From NCBI GenBank assembly GCA_026874595.1, contig CM049321.1:8368979-8432978 (forward strand): a stretch of 64,000 nt of DNA. Direction: 5' to 3'. Positions within the stretch are counted from its first letter, which is position 1. Every line of letters begins with the position of its first letter. The stretch comes from Sipunculus nudus. Its lineage: Eukaryota; Annelida; Sipuncula; Golfingiida; Sipunculidae. Shown here one piece after another: positions 12,426-23,390 of this stretch. The notes under the pieces are model-generated. The model had not been told where the DNA came from, searched no databases, and saw only the letters and a list, made by a program, of their open reading frames with translations. The position numbers and the translations under genes were made by a program.

Positions 12426-12650
12426 AGCACGACAAGAGAGGAAATATGCAGACAGTGGGCGATAACTGACCTCAGGCCACACCAGCAAGTCAGTACAGAG
12501 ACTGTGTTGAAAGTTGACGATTGCATCGTGTGTATTCCAACGGGGAGTGGGAGTGGAAAACGTCTGTACTACCAAGCGCTTTCCACGGCAGTGCTTAGTG
12601 ACCGGTACCTCGAAGAACATCCAATGGTGCTGGTGATACCTGCAATGTGA
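12426..12650 (+). pseudogene. RecQ-like DNA helicase fragment (motifs 0/I/Ia region), degenerate
   Basis: A plus-strand frame of 74 codons reads TDLRPHQQV, then DDCIVCIPTGSGSGKR, LYYQAL and EEHPMVLVIPAM before a TGA. RecQ-family helicases have an LRPxQ glutamine motif, a Walker A of the type PTGSGKS followed by (C/I)YQ, and a VxxPL strand, in this order and spacing. Here the P-loop carries two extra residues (GSGSGKR) and lacks the usual Ser/Thr after Lys. The frame is open on the left only back to a TGA at 12423. There is no ATG, no splice donor at the end and no downstream helicase motif. I read it as a captured or decayed gene piece. Longer minus-strand frames over it are shadows. Confidence 0.6.
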
Positions 12651-12770
12651 TTGGTAATATATTATGCAGGTGGAATTCCACAGAGACAGCACCGCCTGGT
12701 GTCGAAACCTGACCAGCAACCGCGGTTTAATGCAGCGGGTAGTATAGCGAGTAGTTGAGTATAGCGTAAC
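12643..12770 (+). repeat. Dispersed repeat shared with 21.06-21.20 kb (EFHRDSTAW type)
   Basis: GTGGAATTCCACAGAGACAG and the following roughly 80 bp match, in reverse orientation, 21.06-21.20 kb. Translated in one frame both read EFHRDSTAW followed by NLT-x-NR, with several differences in third codon positions. It directly follows the RecQ-like fragment. Element class unknown. Confidence 0.4.
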
Positions 12771-13535
12771 CGCTGCTTATTGAGCGTATCCTCTACCCTA
12801 CGATATATTTTTTTTCTCCTTGAAATGTCACTTAATTTTTTTTTCAGCAAAACAAAGATTGACATTTCAAAGATGACGCTTTGTTGGTGGTTTGACTGTA
12901 CACTTAACATGAATAAGTAAATGGGTGGACGATATCGGGACGCAAAACCTTGCGCGGAAGATAATGTTGAAAGGTTGTGCCTAGGAATGTACATTTTTAT
13001 TACACGAGCTTTTTACATTGAAAATATTTTGCGATTCTGCTGCCATTGACTTTAAAAACAACGAGCAACATCCTTGGTCCCCTATGCTGTATGTTGATTG
13101 ATTGAAATACCTTTCAGGGAAACGGCACGTGGAGTGACGTCTGTGCCGTCACGACTGGCATTCTACAGATGGCCATACGGTCCTAGTGTTAACGATTATG
13201 CTAGGAAACTCCATAAAACGCTCATTCCCAGGTTATTTACACTTAAATTTAATCACTTAAAGAATTTCACTACACCGATGTATATCTCCGATTTCAATAA
13301 AATCCGTTATACGTTCTTCAGATATCTTTCAAACACACACACATAATCGAGTCGAAAAAATAAACCTTTCTTCGTGTTTGGTTTATAAGGTAAACAGGAG
13401 TATAAACGGTCCTTTTCCGCCACGTAATGGTCGTCTGCTGTGTTCTGGTACAGTAAACGGAGTTTTATTGTTATAAGCACATGTCAGAGACTGACGGGAA
13501 ACTCACTTTCAAGGATAGAAAAGGTTTTTCATTGT
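12771..13535. other. Spacer, weak coding hints only
   Basis: A pyrimidine-rich acceptor (ATACCTTTCAG) at about 13119 is followed by a short frame GNGTWSDVCAV. No donor follows, so it is not called. Confidence 0.3.
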
Positions 13536-13678
13536 TTTATCATTTGAGATATAACTTTTATAATTTGAGATATAACTTTTATCATTTGGAAAAAAATAAC
13601 TTTTATCATTTGAGATATAAATTTTAGCATTTGAGATATAGATTTTAGCATTTGAGATATAAATTTTAGCATTTGAGG
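13536..13678. repeat. Minisatellite, about 23-bp unit
   Basis: Around six to seven units of the type ATCATTTGAGATATAACTTTT with single-base variants and one AAAAAATAA insertion. The overlapping minus frames (repeated SNAKIYI / SQMLKFI) are products of the repeat. Confidence 0.9.
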
Positions 13679-14656
13679 TCGTTCTCTCTCGATATATGAC
13701 GGACCCGAACAATAAGTGTGAATATTCACCATTAGATATAGCTAATGTTGATTCCTGTATTTCCTACTCAATAACACACCAAGAATTTTCTCAGTTGTAT
13801 ATAATTTTTGTTTATAGGAAGGGCTCATTGTAAACAATAATAGCATCCGACTGCAGTCTCCGACTACATTAATACCTTCGCAAAGATCCTAATGAAACTT
13901 TCCAGTGTTCTACACATAATCACGGCACAGTAAAGCGTAGAAACAAAGATATTCCTAATCCAATCAGTGCGACTCGTCCAGGATAATGAAATTTTCCTAT
14001 ACAAAACGGAAAAGAATCCGTCTAATTAAAACGGTTTAAGGTGATCCAGATTACCCCGGCCCAAAATTAATGGATCGTTCCTTGTGTGTTGACCTAATAC
14101 TCCATAAAAAAGTTATAATTAAAGTTATAACTGGAATAGTTTTGAATAATGTTGCGAACATTTAAATCAATTATCAAGGGTAAAGCGTAATTCCTTATCA
14201 CATGCCGGGGGTATAATTTAAAAATGAATAAAAAAGAAGTCTCCCATGTTTGTATACCCCAAGTTCCAGGCCCGTATATATATCAGTTTTAGTTTTTCCA
14301 CACACACAAACACACCGACCCACACACACACATGTATATTTAAATATAATTGTAAACAAACAAATAAAATGAAAACTCACACACACACATATATATGTAT
14401 ATATATATATACATTTACCTAAAATTTATTAGTTTTATAAAGCGTCTTCAGTAATATTAAATTATTCAGGAAAATCATAAGTATGAATACATAATGTAAA
14501 TGATCAAACAAATATTAAAACTGTAAAATGCAAGATATTTAAAATGATCAACTAACAGAGCTTCCCTCGTTAATGTTTAAATCACTCAACGCCTGACGGA
14601 ATTAGAAAGGCTTCAAGGATTTTTTTTAGTGGTCAGTGAAGTCAACAGTAAAACGT
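13679..14656. other. Spacer with CA/TA microsatellites
   Basis: CA-rich stretches at about 14299-14332 and a CA/TA block at 14378-14412. No gene supported. Confidence 0.4.
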
Positions 14657-14945
14657 TTATGGGGTGTTGGTTCTAGAATTTGAGTATAGAATCCAGGCAT
14701 AGAAACTTTGATCACCGAAAGTTTTCCTGCTAGTTTTTGGTGCAACTAAATAAAACTTGCCATGAGTCTCGGATCGCAAGTAATAGGCGTTGTGTCTGAC
14801 TCGAAGCATATCTATGATATAGGATGGCGCCATGTTATTAAGTGCTTTATAAACTAACACACAAATATTAAATTTTATCCTGAAGGACACAGGGAGCCAA
14901 TGGAGACTAAATAAAAGAGTATTTGAAGGGGAGAACCTATCAACA
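14657..14945 (-). mobile_element. Non-LTR retrotransposon fragment, C-terminal end of the reverse transcriptase ORF
   Basis: The minus-strand frame reads SLHWLPVSFRIKFNICVLVYKAL, shown here only in its recognisable parts: LHWLPV, RIKFNICVLVYKALN, APSYI, LRSET and KTFGDQSFYAW. This order (LHWLPV, FK-x-x-x-LVYKAL, APxYL, LRS, FGDRSFxxAAPxLWN) is the stereotyped C terminus of jockey/CR1/Rex-like LINEs. The match breaks after FYAW, where the frame shifts and the usual LWNxLP is lost. The copy is truncated on its 5' side exactly where a (TA)n array begins (14954). It is a dead fragment. Confidence 0.85.
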
Positions 14946-14952
14946 TTAAAAA

Positions 14953-14953
<1 letters not shown>

Positions 14954-15034
<81 letters not shown>
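14954..15034. repeat. (TA)n microsatellite
   Basis: About 40 uninterrupted TA units, adjoining the truncated LINE fragment. Confidence 0.98.
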
Positions 15035-15038
<4 letters not shown>

Positions 15039-15557
15039 GGAATATGATGAATGTTAAACACAGTCTAGTTTACTTCAAATTGAGTCTCCGACTGTCAAAA
15101 TGGTGTTTACGGTCAGGCCGAAGAGGGAAGCGGGCCATAGATACCACCGCTGGAACCAAGAGGTCTCAGCATAACACATAAGTATTTACTTTTGACAAGC
15201 AAATTCCCGGTCCTGAGCGTGTAACGTTTTCCAAATATAAAGAGTAGGCATTCGAGATTACTCTATTGATTCAACTTAAAAAGGGACGGCCGTTTTGACC
15301 TTGTATATCACAAGGATTTATATATGACCGGCATGTTACGGAATAAGAATCAGCAACAATACACCATGACGCGCTTTAAAACTGCTCAAATAGTCTTCAT
15401 CTGACACAGCTCTTAGTGCTCGTTTATGGAGTACTTTTCTTCACCATATATATGTATATATCTTTAGATAATATATATTCCAACTCCACACACGAACAAT
15501 TATGGATATGATCTTTCAAAAAGCAATAAAATTCGGCTAATCCGGATAAAAAGCCAC

Positions 15558-15559
<2 letters not shown>

Positions 15560-15609
<50 letters not shown>
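15560..15609. repeat. (CT)n microsatellite
   Basis: About 24 CT units. Confidence 0.97.
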
Positions 15610-15612
<3 letters not shown>

Positions 15613-15734
15613 TAAACGTGTATGTGGTCATAGACATCTATAATTAGAGGGTAGGTACACTTGTCACCGAGATAACTGGATAAATTTAATGATAATTATT
15701 ATAGACCTTTCGTCTATTACATGCACTTAAAACA

Positions 15735-15858
15735 TAGGGTAGTCAAATCGACAACATTAAGGTTGTCAAATGGGTCTACCTTAAAAACAACTAAGGTGGT
15801 CATAGTATCTATTTGACAGCCCTATAGGGTTGACAAAAGAGGTTGTCAAATGTATGCA
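15735..15858. repeat. Short repeated GTTGTCAAATG module region
   Basis: AGGTTGTCAAATG occurs twice directly, plus related AGGGTAGTCAAATC and an inverted copy (ATTTGACAGCCCT). Probably the end of a small DNA element. Otherwise 15.04-16.48 kb shows no gene. Confidence 0.3.
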
Positions 15859-16484
15859 GTGACAACCTATTCACATGCGAAGTCTGCACGTTTGCAACAT
15901 CCATGCTTTAGGTGTAACATTACTTGTTTCAAATTTCAAAATATACGCAGACAGGTTGGTCACATACTTTTTACATTCATTATTAGATAATTTGAAGAAG
16001 TCGCATCATACCTTAGACACACTTACCCTTTAATTTTGCATGACTTAAACATATTTCCCTAAATAAACAGATCTAACTGTAAAGGTCTGCTCAATGAGAA
16101 AGAATTATATTAAACATACCGGAACACGGCCTTTGACCTTCAGTATCATTACAAGAATATTATATACATATTTTTAATCATTATTCCTGCCAGTGTGCAG
16201 TGAGGAGTTCACCACAATATACATAGTATTTAACTTCTCGTAGGTTTTATTACTGTTATTTCATATAATTGTATTATACAATAAATGTAATTTTCATCAA
16301 AATACCGAGTCCAAGTTTCAGTATACATATAAAAACAGTATCGTGCTCTCGTGTGTTTGAGGCTTAACATATCGCTGCAGATATACAGTAATCACACATG
16401 CTCTGTCATTAATGTAGTATTTAAAATATCACAAGAATATATGATTAAAAAAAGTACCGACCTTGTCTGCCGGTTTCTGAACCT

Positions 16485-17013
16485 AACCAAACATGACACC
16501 GAGCTTAAAGAGATAGAAATTAGCGTTACCTTTGATGAAAATCCGATGGCGTTTCATCTCGGATTGTAGCTTCAGGCAGTAAATCTTTAACTCCAGAAAG
16601 TCTTGCCCGCTCTTCACTAGTTCAGCAGATCCTCACGTATAGCTCGACTCTGACAGTCACGACTGCTTCCCTGTAGCTCATCCCTTCAATAATGTACGAG
16701 GTTTTCCCGAACAGTTCGGCAGGCAAGCTGCAAGACCATCTGCACAGTTCTTTTGAGAAAGTGACACCTAGATTCCTCGGCATGCCGTGTTTTGTTTGTC
16801 CCCACTGGTTGGCCTACTTGAATATTGAGTTCCAATGTCACTATAGGAACGCGCGTGCAGTTCACGGAGGCTCAGGACACCCATCACTCCACCGATTATT
16901 TCTAAGTCACTTGGCTCAGGAGTAATGTAATAATAAACCTGCCCACTGACATTCCCGCCAAAACGACCACATTCATTTTGTTTGGGCCATTTTTGGTATC
17001 CATTCAGTGTATA
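16485..17013 (-). pseudogene. Degenerate coding-like region, three consecutive minus-strand frames
   Basis: Three neighbouring minus-strand frames tile about 530 bp. Frame 1 contains GGNVSGQVYYYITPEPSDLE and SYSDIGTQYSS. Frame 2 starts at a possible acceptor (TTCAAGTAG before 16813) and contains CSLPAELFGKTSYI and VVTVRVELYV. Frame 3 contains AELVKSGQDFLELKIYCLKL and runs past a GTAACG. Two 1-bp shifts would join them. The first part faintly recalls an arrestin-N-type beta sandwich (VSGQV...P), but that is a guess. A plus-strand frame over the same bases is also nearly open, so even the strand is uncertain. Confidence 0.25.
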
Positions 17014-17458
17014 TCAGCACGGACTGTTAGTGCAAATTTGCGGAATGTTGGTGAGTGCAAAAAGATATCGAAGAACTGCCGGTATTCACCGTTGACCTAG
17101 ATGACCAGTATCTAGCCCGTCTCAGGCGGATTGATATTAAGTGTAGTCGTGCCCCGTGATCCAAGTAACATTAATTTCCCACAATTATTGAATATTACTC
17201 CGCAGTGATGGGGACAACAGCTGAAAACACCGTATCAGTCAAAATCGAATCCAGTAAGATTGTCTAGGGATTTTCTTTTAACCAGTCAAACGTTGTGGAC
17301 CTTTATTTACTTATCAGATGAATCGTTTCAATAATTCCTTTCAGATATAAATTGCATAGAACTTTCATTTCTCAAGAAAATTTGTCTCAATTGTAATTTT
17401 ATGGGTAATGGACCATATATAACTATAAATCTGCAATCTTAGGATTACAAGCCTCTTT

Positions 17459-17585
17459 TATTCGGCATTCACTTATTCGGCACATTTTCCCAGGTTCTTT
17501 TCATTCATGCAAAAGCGACATTACATTGGTTGACATTCCTTGGTGACGTTCCGGGATCCGGGTTATGTACCTCATCCACACCTAA
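17459..17585 (-). mobile_element. Family A element, partial copy
   Basis: Contains CATTCACTTATTCGGCACAT and GGATCCGGGTTATGTACC with a weak match beyond. Both ends are missing. Confidence 0.45.
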
Positions 17586-17704
17586 GTCCATAATCGAAAT
17601 TCGAAATACTCTAACAATTTCATGAGATTCCATTCATGATTGCGAGAGTCAAGCTGGGAACAATCACAACAACAAACACGCAAAAAACACCTATGATCGC
17701 CTAT

Positions 17705-17746
17705 GCCCTCCTGATGAAGGGAATAACTTCCCTGAGTGAGCAACCG
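17705..17746. repeat. Short repeat, pair with 18150-18197
   Basis: GGGAATAACTTCCCTGAGTG and GAGCAACCGGTATG recur at 18150-18197 as GTAACTTCCCTGAGGGAGCA followed by ACCGATATG. Part of an unidentified dispersed element. Confidence 0.5.
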
Positions 17747-17749
17747 GTA

Positions 17750-17751
<2 letters not shown>

Positions 17752-17806
<55 letters not shown>
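17752..17806. repeat. (TA)n microsatellite
   Basis: About 27 TA units. Confidence 0.97.
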
Positions 17807-17808
<2 letters not shown>

Positions 17809-18056
17809 TGAAAATCTTGCGGCAAAACATGAAATTTACCAGAAGTATCAAAGACTCTTAGCTGAACGATTCCTATAGAATTGAATATAGAAGTATTAAG
17901 TTTAAGAAACGACTCGGAACTGTGAGAGGTGTTACGAACTCTGTAACGCTAATGCCCAGATATTTTATTTAGGTCAATACATATGCTAATGCTTCTTGGC
18001 TGTTGCACGTTTTTCACAAGTTGATCTTTACAAATAAATAAAAATATGTGTTTCTC

Positions 18057-18074
18057 AGGTTCCAGCTGGAACCT
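18057..18074. repeat. Perfect 18-bp palindrome
   Basis: AGGTTCCAGCTGGAACCT, followed by AAAAGGTTCC and, 50 bp on, by AGAACCTTTTT and GGGACCTTTTT. It looks like the remains of an inverted-repeat element. Confidence 0.6.
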
Positions 18075-18149
18075 TAAAAGGTTCCCCATACAGTCCCCTC
18101 TGAAGAACCTTTTTGTGTTTTAGCTGGGACCTTTTTTTTTCTTAGTGTG

Positions 18150-18197
18150 TACCCTCCTAGCAGAGGCAGGTAACTTCCCTGAGGGAGCAACCGATAT
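18150..18197. repeat. Short repeat, pair with 17705-17746
   Basis: See 17705. The two copies are direct and about 450 bp apart. Confidence 0.5.
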
Positions 18198-19152
18198 GTT
18201 ATACCGAATTATGCAGAACTCGGTACTATTGCACAGGAACCTGGTTTACATGAATGGAAATGTAACATGAAAGGAATGATGTAAAACTTAGTCATTAACA
18301 AGTATTAAATTAGGATAGGACATTGAAAAGCGGGTCCCACGTATGGAACTGAAAGATATCTGTGATCGAAATTTCAAACTAAAGGTAAGTGCGATGATAT
18401 CTGATATTAAGGACAACAGGATGAGGACCATTCAGCCGTCACTCTCCAGGGGCAAATGACAAAACTGTATAAACATAACTAAGATATTTCTAATAAAAAA
18501 AAAGTACTTTATGTCATATTTGTAATTAAAATGAAATTCTCAAACAAAGAAATTGCCATTTTACATATAAACAGGGAAAGGAGTAAACTTTCTTCTGTTC
18601 CATCACTGATCATTATTTTGAAATGAAAACCTGTCACTGGGCATTCTTTTACAAGTATTCAACTTTTTTTCTACATGAAAAACATACATTACTCATTTTT
18701 TTCAGGTGTGAATACTGCTCATACCTTTATTAATTGGAAACTGTACGTGGTTTTAAATATATTTCAGAACTTGCTTCAGAGTATGAGGTATGCTCTGTCG
18801 ATGGTTCATTTTTTCCGCAACAGTTTTCCTTTATCTTGCCAACATTTAATTAAGTCAAAATAAAGTATATTTAAAAGCATCACCTCCTGTAAATTCCGTA
18901 AGAAATTTGCGGAAATTTTACTTTTGCGTAATATTTATTCAGAAAATTCCTAATTTTTTCATGGTAATATTTTATCGTTTTTTTTTCATTAAACCAGGTT
19001 ACATTTTCTTTCACGCAGGTGTTGCTGAGCCTTATCAAATGGATATTAAGAAAAACGTTAAATTACAGTGATTTTTCTGAAGGGTTTTTAAGTGTTTTTT
19101 TTTCACGATCACCAATGAATCAGTCATTCAGACCACAGTGCTACATATATTA
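18198..19152. other. Spacer without a supported gene
   Basis: AT-rich. One AAAG/GTAAGTG donor-like site at about 18383 follows a short open stretch (RMELKDICDRNFKLK), but no good acceptor precedes it. Confidence 0.35.
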
Positions 19153-19280
19153 ATTCCCGCTCGAGTGTGTGTGTGTGTTTGTGTGTTTATTCACAACATA
19201 ATTCACGCAATCACATGTAATTTACAGGACACCTCGAGAATGGGCCAAGGAACGATGAGCTTTTGGTGTGGGTCCAGCTG
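19153..19280 (+). mobile_element. Family A element, partial copy
   Basis: Only the left half: a TG-rich start, TTTATTCACAACATAATTC and TTTTGGTGTGGGTCC. It ends abruptly, 350 bp before a fuller copy. Confidence 0.6.
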
Positions 19281-19628
19281 AAATCTCATTAATCATATTA
19301 CATCTCCTTGATCTGACACAGTGCTAGTCCAATCTACCTTTGTTTGAATCTGTTTTGAATAATTACCAAAATTATATTGCATGACCATTTTTGTAATATA
19401 ATATGCTGGTATTATCCTTTAATATACTGGTGTATCACACAAATCTGTTCAGTTGTTAGGTATACTCTTATTTGAATACTCCAACGAAACTGACATCAAA
19501 GTAAAATGTGTCGACATATCCACATATCGAGATTTGTACATATTTGTACACATCTTTTTATCCAAGATCATTCACATGCAAGCGCAATTATTATCAGAAT
19601 TACTGAATTTTGTTGCGTCCGTTTATGC

Positions 19629-19940
19629 GTTCATTCCCGTCCGTGTGTGTGTGTGTTTGTTCACAGCATAACTCACCGAATCATGAACGAAATCCCATGA
19701 AATTTCCAGGGCATTTCGTGATGAGCCAATGAAGAATCGTTTAGATTTTGGTGTGGAGACGGCACGTGATCCGGTTTCGGGACTGTCATCAAGTAATATT
19801 CACAAATTTAAATTCAACTTATGCACGAATAACTTGGGAATATTTGCCGAATAACTGAATGCCAACAGCTGTGGGACCCCCACAGCACCACCTCCACTCA
19901 CATGGCGGAGACTGTTTGCATTCCTTAGAATGCAGATTTG
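19629..19940 (+). mobile_element. Family A element, copy 5
   Basis: TTTGTTCACAGCATAACTC, GAAGAATCGTTTAGATTTTG, AATATTTGCCGAATAACTG and GGCGGAGACTGTTTGCATTC occur in the standard order. Confidence 0.7.
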
Positions 19941-20815
19941 TTGTTTTAATACATTTACAGCTTCCATATGTTTTTGCTTGAGATTTCATGCAGCAAAATA
20001 ATTAAAACTAAATGGAGTATTTCAATACTTGATAACCCAAAAGTACCGTAAGAAACTAAGCTTAATCGGACACTGTTGTTTATAGTCGATTATTTGTCTG
20101 TAAGATTTACATTCATGTGCTCTGTCCATTGTTAAATTATGTAATTAACGCGCACAACAATCTATTCTAACACCAGGACACTAATATCTGTAAAACAGAC
20201 ATGTTCTTAATTGTTCTGTTGTTTGCCCGGAGGATCGAAAATGTAATTAAAACTCCCCGCAGAACTGCACCAGCCCGAGCGGCGCTATTGCGAATTCGTC
20301 TATTATGATCTAATTTGTACAAAGAACGTGCTTAATTAGTTTCCCATATCTGGGATCAGTTTGCCTTTTTACCGTGATATAATGTAATGAAACGTGGACA
20401 GTGGAGTGCGTCAACTACAGGCGCTTTGAAATTCAAATATTGAACTAGAATTACCCTGGTTATGACGGAGGTTCTGTTTTAACCAGCGTTTATCATTCTG
20501 GCAATCTGTGTTAACGATATGACGAATCAATTAGCTGCCTTTCATGAACGGAATATTACTGTAGGAATTTTTTAAAGATATGACTAGACAAACTTTGGTG
20601 TGCGGTATGCAGGCTAAGGAAATATGTAAATTCCAGCTCGTGTGAAATGTGTGTCACTTTCACCAGTTTGATGATTGCATCGCACGTCAGCTCTGCCCAC
20701 CAGAACAAATGCGATGTGAATAAGGCCGAATCTTTCGGAAATTCACGCTTAAGGTTTCTCCAAATACCAGTGAGAGTGCATGAACCCGACCTGAGTTTAC
20801 CATATTTAAGCTGCT
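19941..20815. other. Spacer without a supported gene
   Basis: Nothing with splice or motif support. The frame over 20647-20919 runs into the SINE. Confidence 0.4.
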
Positions 20816-21046
20816 TCTGTGCTTTGGGGATAGAACACAGGACTCAAAACCAAGAGATCGGAAGTTCGAATCTCGGCCGATGCGGTGAAATTTACATGGT
20901 CGGCCCTGACCCAGGCTGAACGCCCTTTAGGCTCAATGGGAAGACTGACCCCAACAGTAGGGTTTCACTGACGAGTATGCCTTTTGGGGATTCCTCGGTG
21001 TTATGACCCTGCAATGAGGATGACACACACCCAGGACTACGCTCCA
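20816..21046 (+). repeat. tRNA-derived SINE, family C, copy 1
   Basis: Head with GGGGATAGAACACAGGACTC and a B-box-like GGAAGTTCGAATCTC, then a body ending in TTGGGGATTCCTCGGTG and TATGACCCTGCAATGAGGA. The body recurs at 56.42-56.53 kb and the head at 1.4 kb (minus). Confidence 0.6.
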
Positions 21047-21056
21047 CATGCAACGG

Positions 21057-21200
21057 TTACGCTTCGCTCATCTATTCGCTCCGCTATAACTGCTGTATGA
21101 AACTGCGGTTGTACGTCAGGTTTGGCCACCAGGCAGTGCTGTCTCGGTGGAATTCCCTATGTAACCAATTACCAGTCGATTTGCACTGCGTTCGAAAGTT
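21057..21200 (-). repeat. Dispersed repeat, pair with 12.64-12.77 kb
   Basis: Minus-strand GGAATTCCACCGAGACAGCA and flanks match the 12.65 kb copy over about 110 bp. The shared frame reads REFHRDSTAWWPNLTYNRSF here. Confidence 0.4.
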
Positions 21201-21789
21201 CTTGGTAGTACAGACTCCCCCCCCCCCGTGAAAGTCAGTCGTATCATACACAAATACAAACTTACATACAAACAAAATTTTAATTTAAGAATACAACATA
21301 TTCAGTATAGATAAAAATGTAAATGCGTTTAAACGCATACCATATTCTTCTTTCAAGTGTGTTTGTTTTATCTGACTTTTGCCGGTGGATTAAATTACTG
21401 CACAAAGTGATGGACTTGGACTGGTTACATTTATAAATGCTTAATCAGAATGTATAAAACATATCTTTGCATCGACACAAGGATAATGCACACCCTTTAG
21501 ATACCATAGTGATTCATTATCTATTATGTAATTCTATTTTAATAGTTATTTTTTTATGTGCATAATATCTATTATAAAATTCGGGAAAACAGATTAAGTG
21601 GTGCTCTCTCGAATATCCAGATGGCACAATCCCTGTGTAGAAATAGGGACACAAGAGAGGTCCACGCCCAAATGAACCCGCACCTGGAAAAGCAAAGAGA
21701 TTGAAGATTCTTTGAACTTATCTCTGTTCCCTTTGTTATTAAAAGATTTACGTTAGAATCCTGCGTGACCCCTTCCGTGAAAACATGAT

Positions 21790-22070
21790 ACAAGCTAGAA
21801 ATATGCATTCTCAAGAATGCAGTCCTCCGCCGTCTTGGATGCTCCTCAGTATGTGTTTGCTCTCTCTGATTCGGCCCATACTTCCATGTTCAATCATACT
21901 AAAATTCCTCCAACAGGTGTTTGCATTCACTTATTCGGCCCATATTCTTATGTTTAATCGTACATAAGTGACTTTACATTGGTGAATATTCCGGATCATG
22001 TTCCCGATCCTCACCAAACTCTAATCGTTCCTTTATTGGCCCATTCCCGAAATGCCCTGTAAATTTCATA
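21790..22070 (-). mobile_element. Family A element, copy 6
   Basis: CTAGAAATATGCATTCTCAA, CATTCACTTATTCGGCCCAT and TCCTTTATTGGCCCATTCCC on the minus-oriented copy. An internal duplication of the TTATTCGGCCCATA region is present. Confidence 0.7.
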
Positions 22071-22222
22071 ATATTCAAGAGCTATTGAAGAGCTATTGAG
22101 ATTAGGGTACGCATATTTCATAGAGAGGACCTACTAATCAGCAAATCAAGCACACTTGGTTTAAACATATTTATTTATAGCAGGATTACAAAAGTAGCCA
22201 ATCAGCCTAATGTACATGCTTT

Positions 22223-22224
<2 letters not shown>

Positions 22225-22294
<70 letters not shown>
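22225..22294. repeat. (TA)n microsatellite
   Basis: About 35 TA units. Confidence 0.97.
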
Positions 22295-22297
<3 letters not shown>

Positions 22298-23111
22298 ACA
22301 ACATTATATAAGACATCACGGTAGAAGTAAAATTACATAAAGTATGTGAAGATATAATATGTTTAGATTAATTTTGTAATTCTATGAAAAATTCAATTCT
22401 TCACCAAAATGAAACAAGACACGTGCAACACGATTAGAAATAAATCAACGAATAATATAACAATATAATATTGTAACATGCTCTGTCCATACATTAAGTG
22501 CAAACCAGTAATAAATATTGTCGTTTATGTTATTACTATTATTATTACATTTTCAGTTCAGGTTACATCTTTTTATTTATAGTGGAGTGATATGAGTTAA
22601 AGGAACTGTTATATAATCATTTCAAACAGTTAACAACATATAAAATTTGGTATTCAAATTATGTTTTCAGATCAGTAGTATAGTGCATATTGGATACTTT
22701 GCATTGAATGAATGATGATTGCATTTTCTTGTCTTTTCAGATTAATAGTAATTTATGATGTTAAAACCTTTTATATTAGTAAGATGAAAATATCACCTTT
22801 ACACGTATGTTATGTTTATTTCTGTATTGATTTTAAATTTTTATACATTTGGAACTATGGGCCTGCGGCCTTCTATTCCAGAATAAAGTATTTCTTTCTT
22901 CTTTCTTTCTTTTTTTTGTTTCATGGTTCCTGAAGAAACGCATTTGGTAGTTTCCCTTTCAGGAATAATTTATCATCGGAAATCACGCCTTCGACACAGA
23001 TATCCTAAAACCTTACACATCATAAAAGTACCAAAACACGAAACTTCCGCTGTACAGTTTATATTTTCTTGATGCTACGCCAAGCTATGCCTTTGAGATT
23101 CCCTGTTTGTA
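22295..23111. other. AT-rich spacer, possibly upstream region of the 23.1-23.7 kb transcript
   Basis: No coding evidence. It precedes the candidate ORF at 23112. Confidence 0.3.
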
Positions 23112-23270
23112 ATGGATCCCGCACCAGATCTAAGACTTACAGTCAAGCCGCCATCAGATATGAGAATATTTAAACTGAAAGCAGAAGTGAAGACCTCTAT
23201 ATATTCTGTGGGAAATAGGTGTAGCATGTCTTATAAAGAAAACGAAAAGGATGAAAAAGTACCAAGATGA
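23112..23270 (+). CDS. Candidate small ORF / first coding exon (MDPAPDLRL...)
   Basis: ATG at 23112 has G at -3 and G at +4. It opens a 52-codon frame beginning MDPAPDLRLTVKPPSDMRIF, rich in Lys and Glu, ending KEKVPR-type sequence and TGA at 23268. There is no signal peptide or known motif. It lies 120 bp before a strongly supported terminal exon on the same strand. A GTACCA inside the frame (about 23259) would leave phase 0, which fits that exon, but it is a weak donor. It may be the start of the same gene, an upstream ORF, or chance. Confidence 0.25.
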   Translation: MDPAPDLRLTVKPPSDMRIFKLKAEVKTSIYSVGNRCSMSYKENEKDEKVPR

Positions 23271-23390
23271 AACGAAGCTTGGTTGGGAGTGTCATATAGT
23301 TATTTACGTAAACTTCCTTCATGTTTGACAACACCGTGACCTACACTCAATATTACTCCATACACAAATTAACGTTTGTCTTCTTCACAG

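Noticed and set aside
12272-12994. Three overlapping minus-strand ORFs of 84-120 codons
   Set aside because: The plus strand of the same bases carries recognisable RecQ motifs, and the minus frames have no motif.
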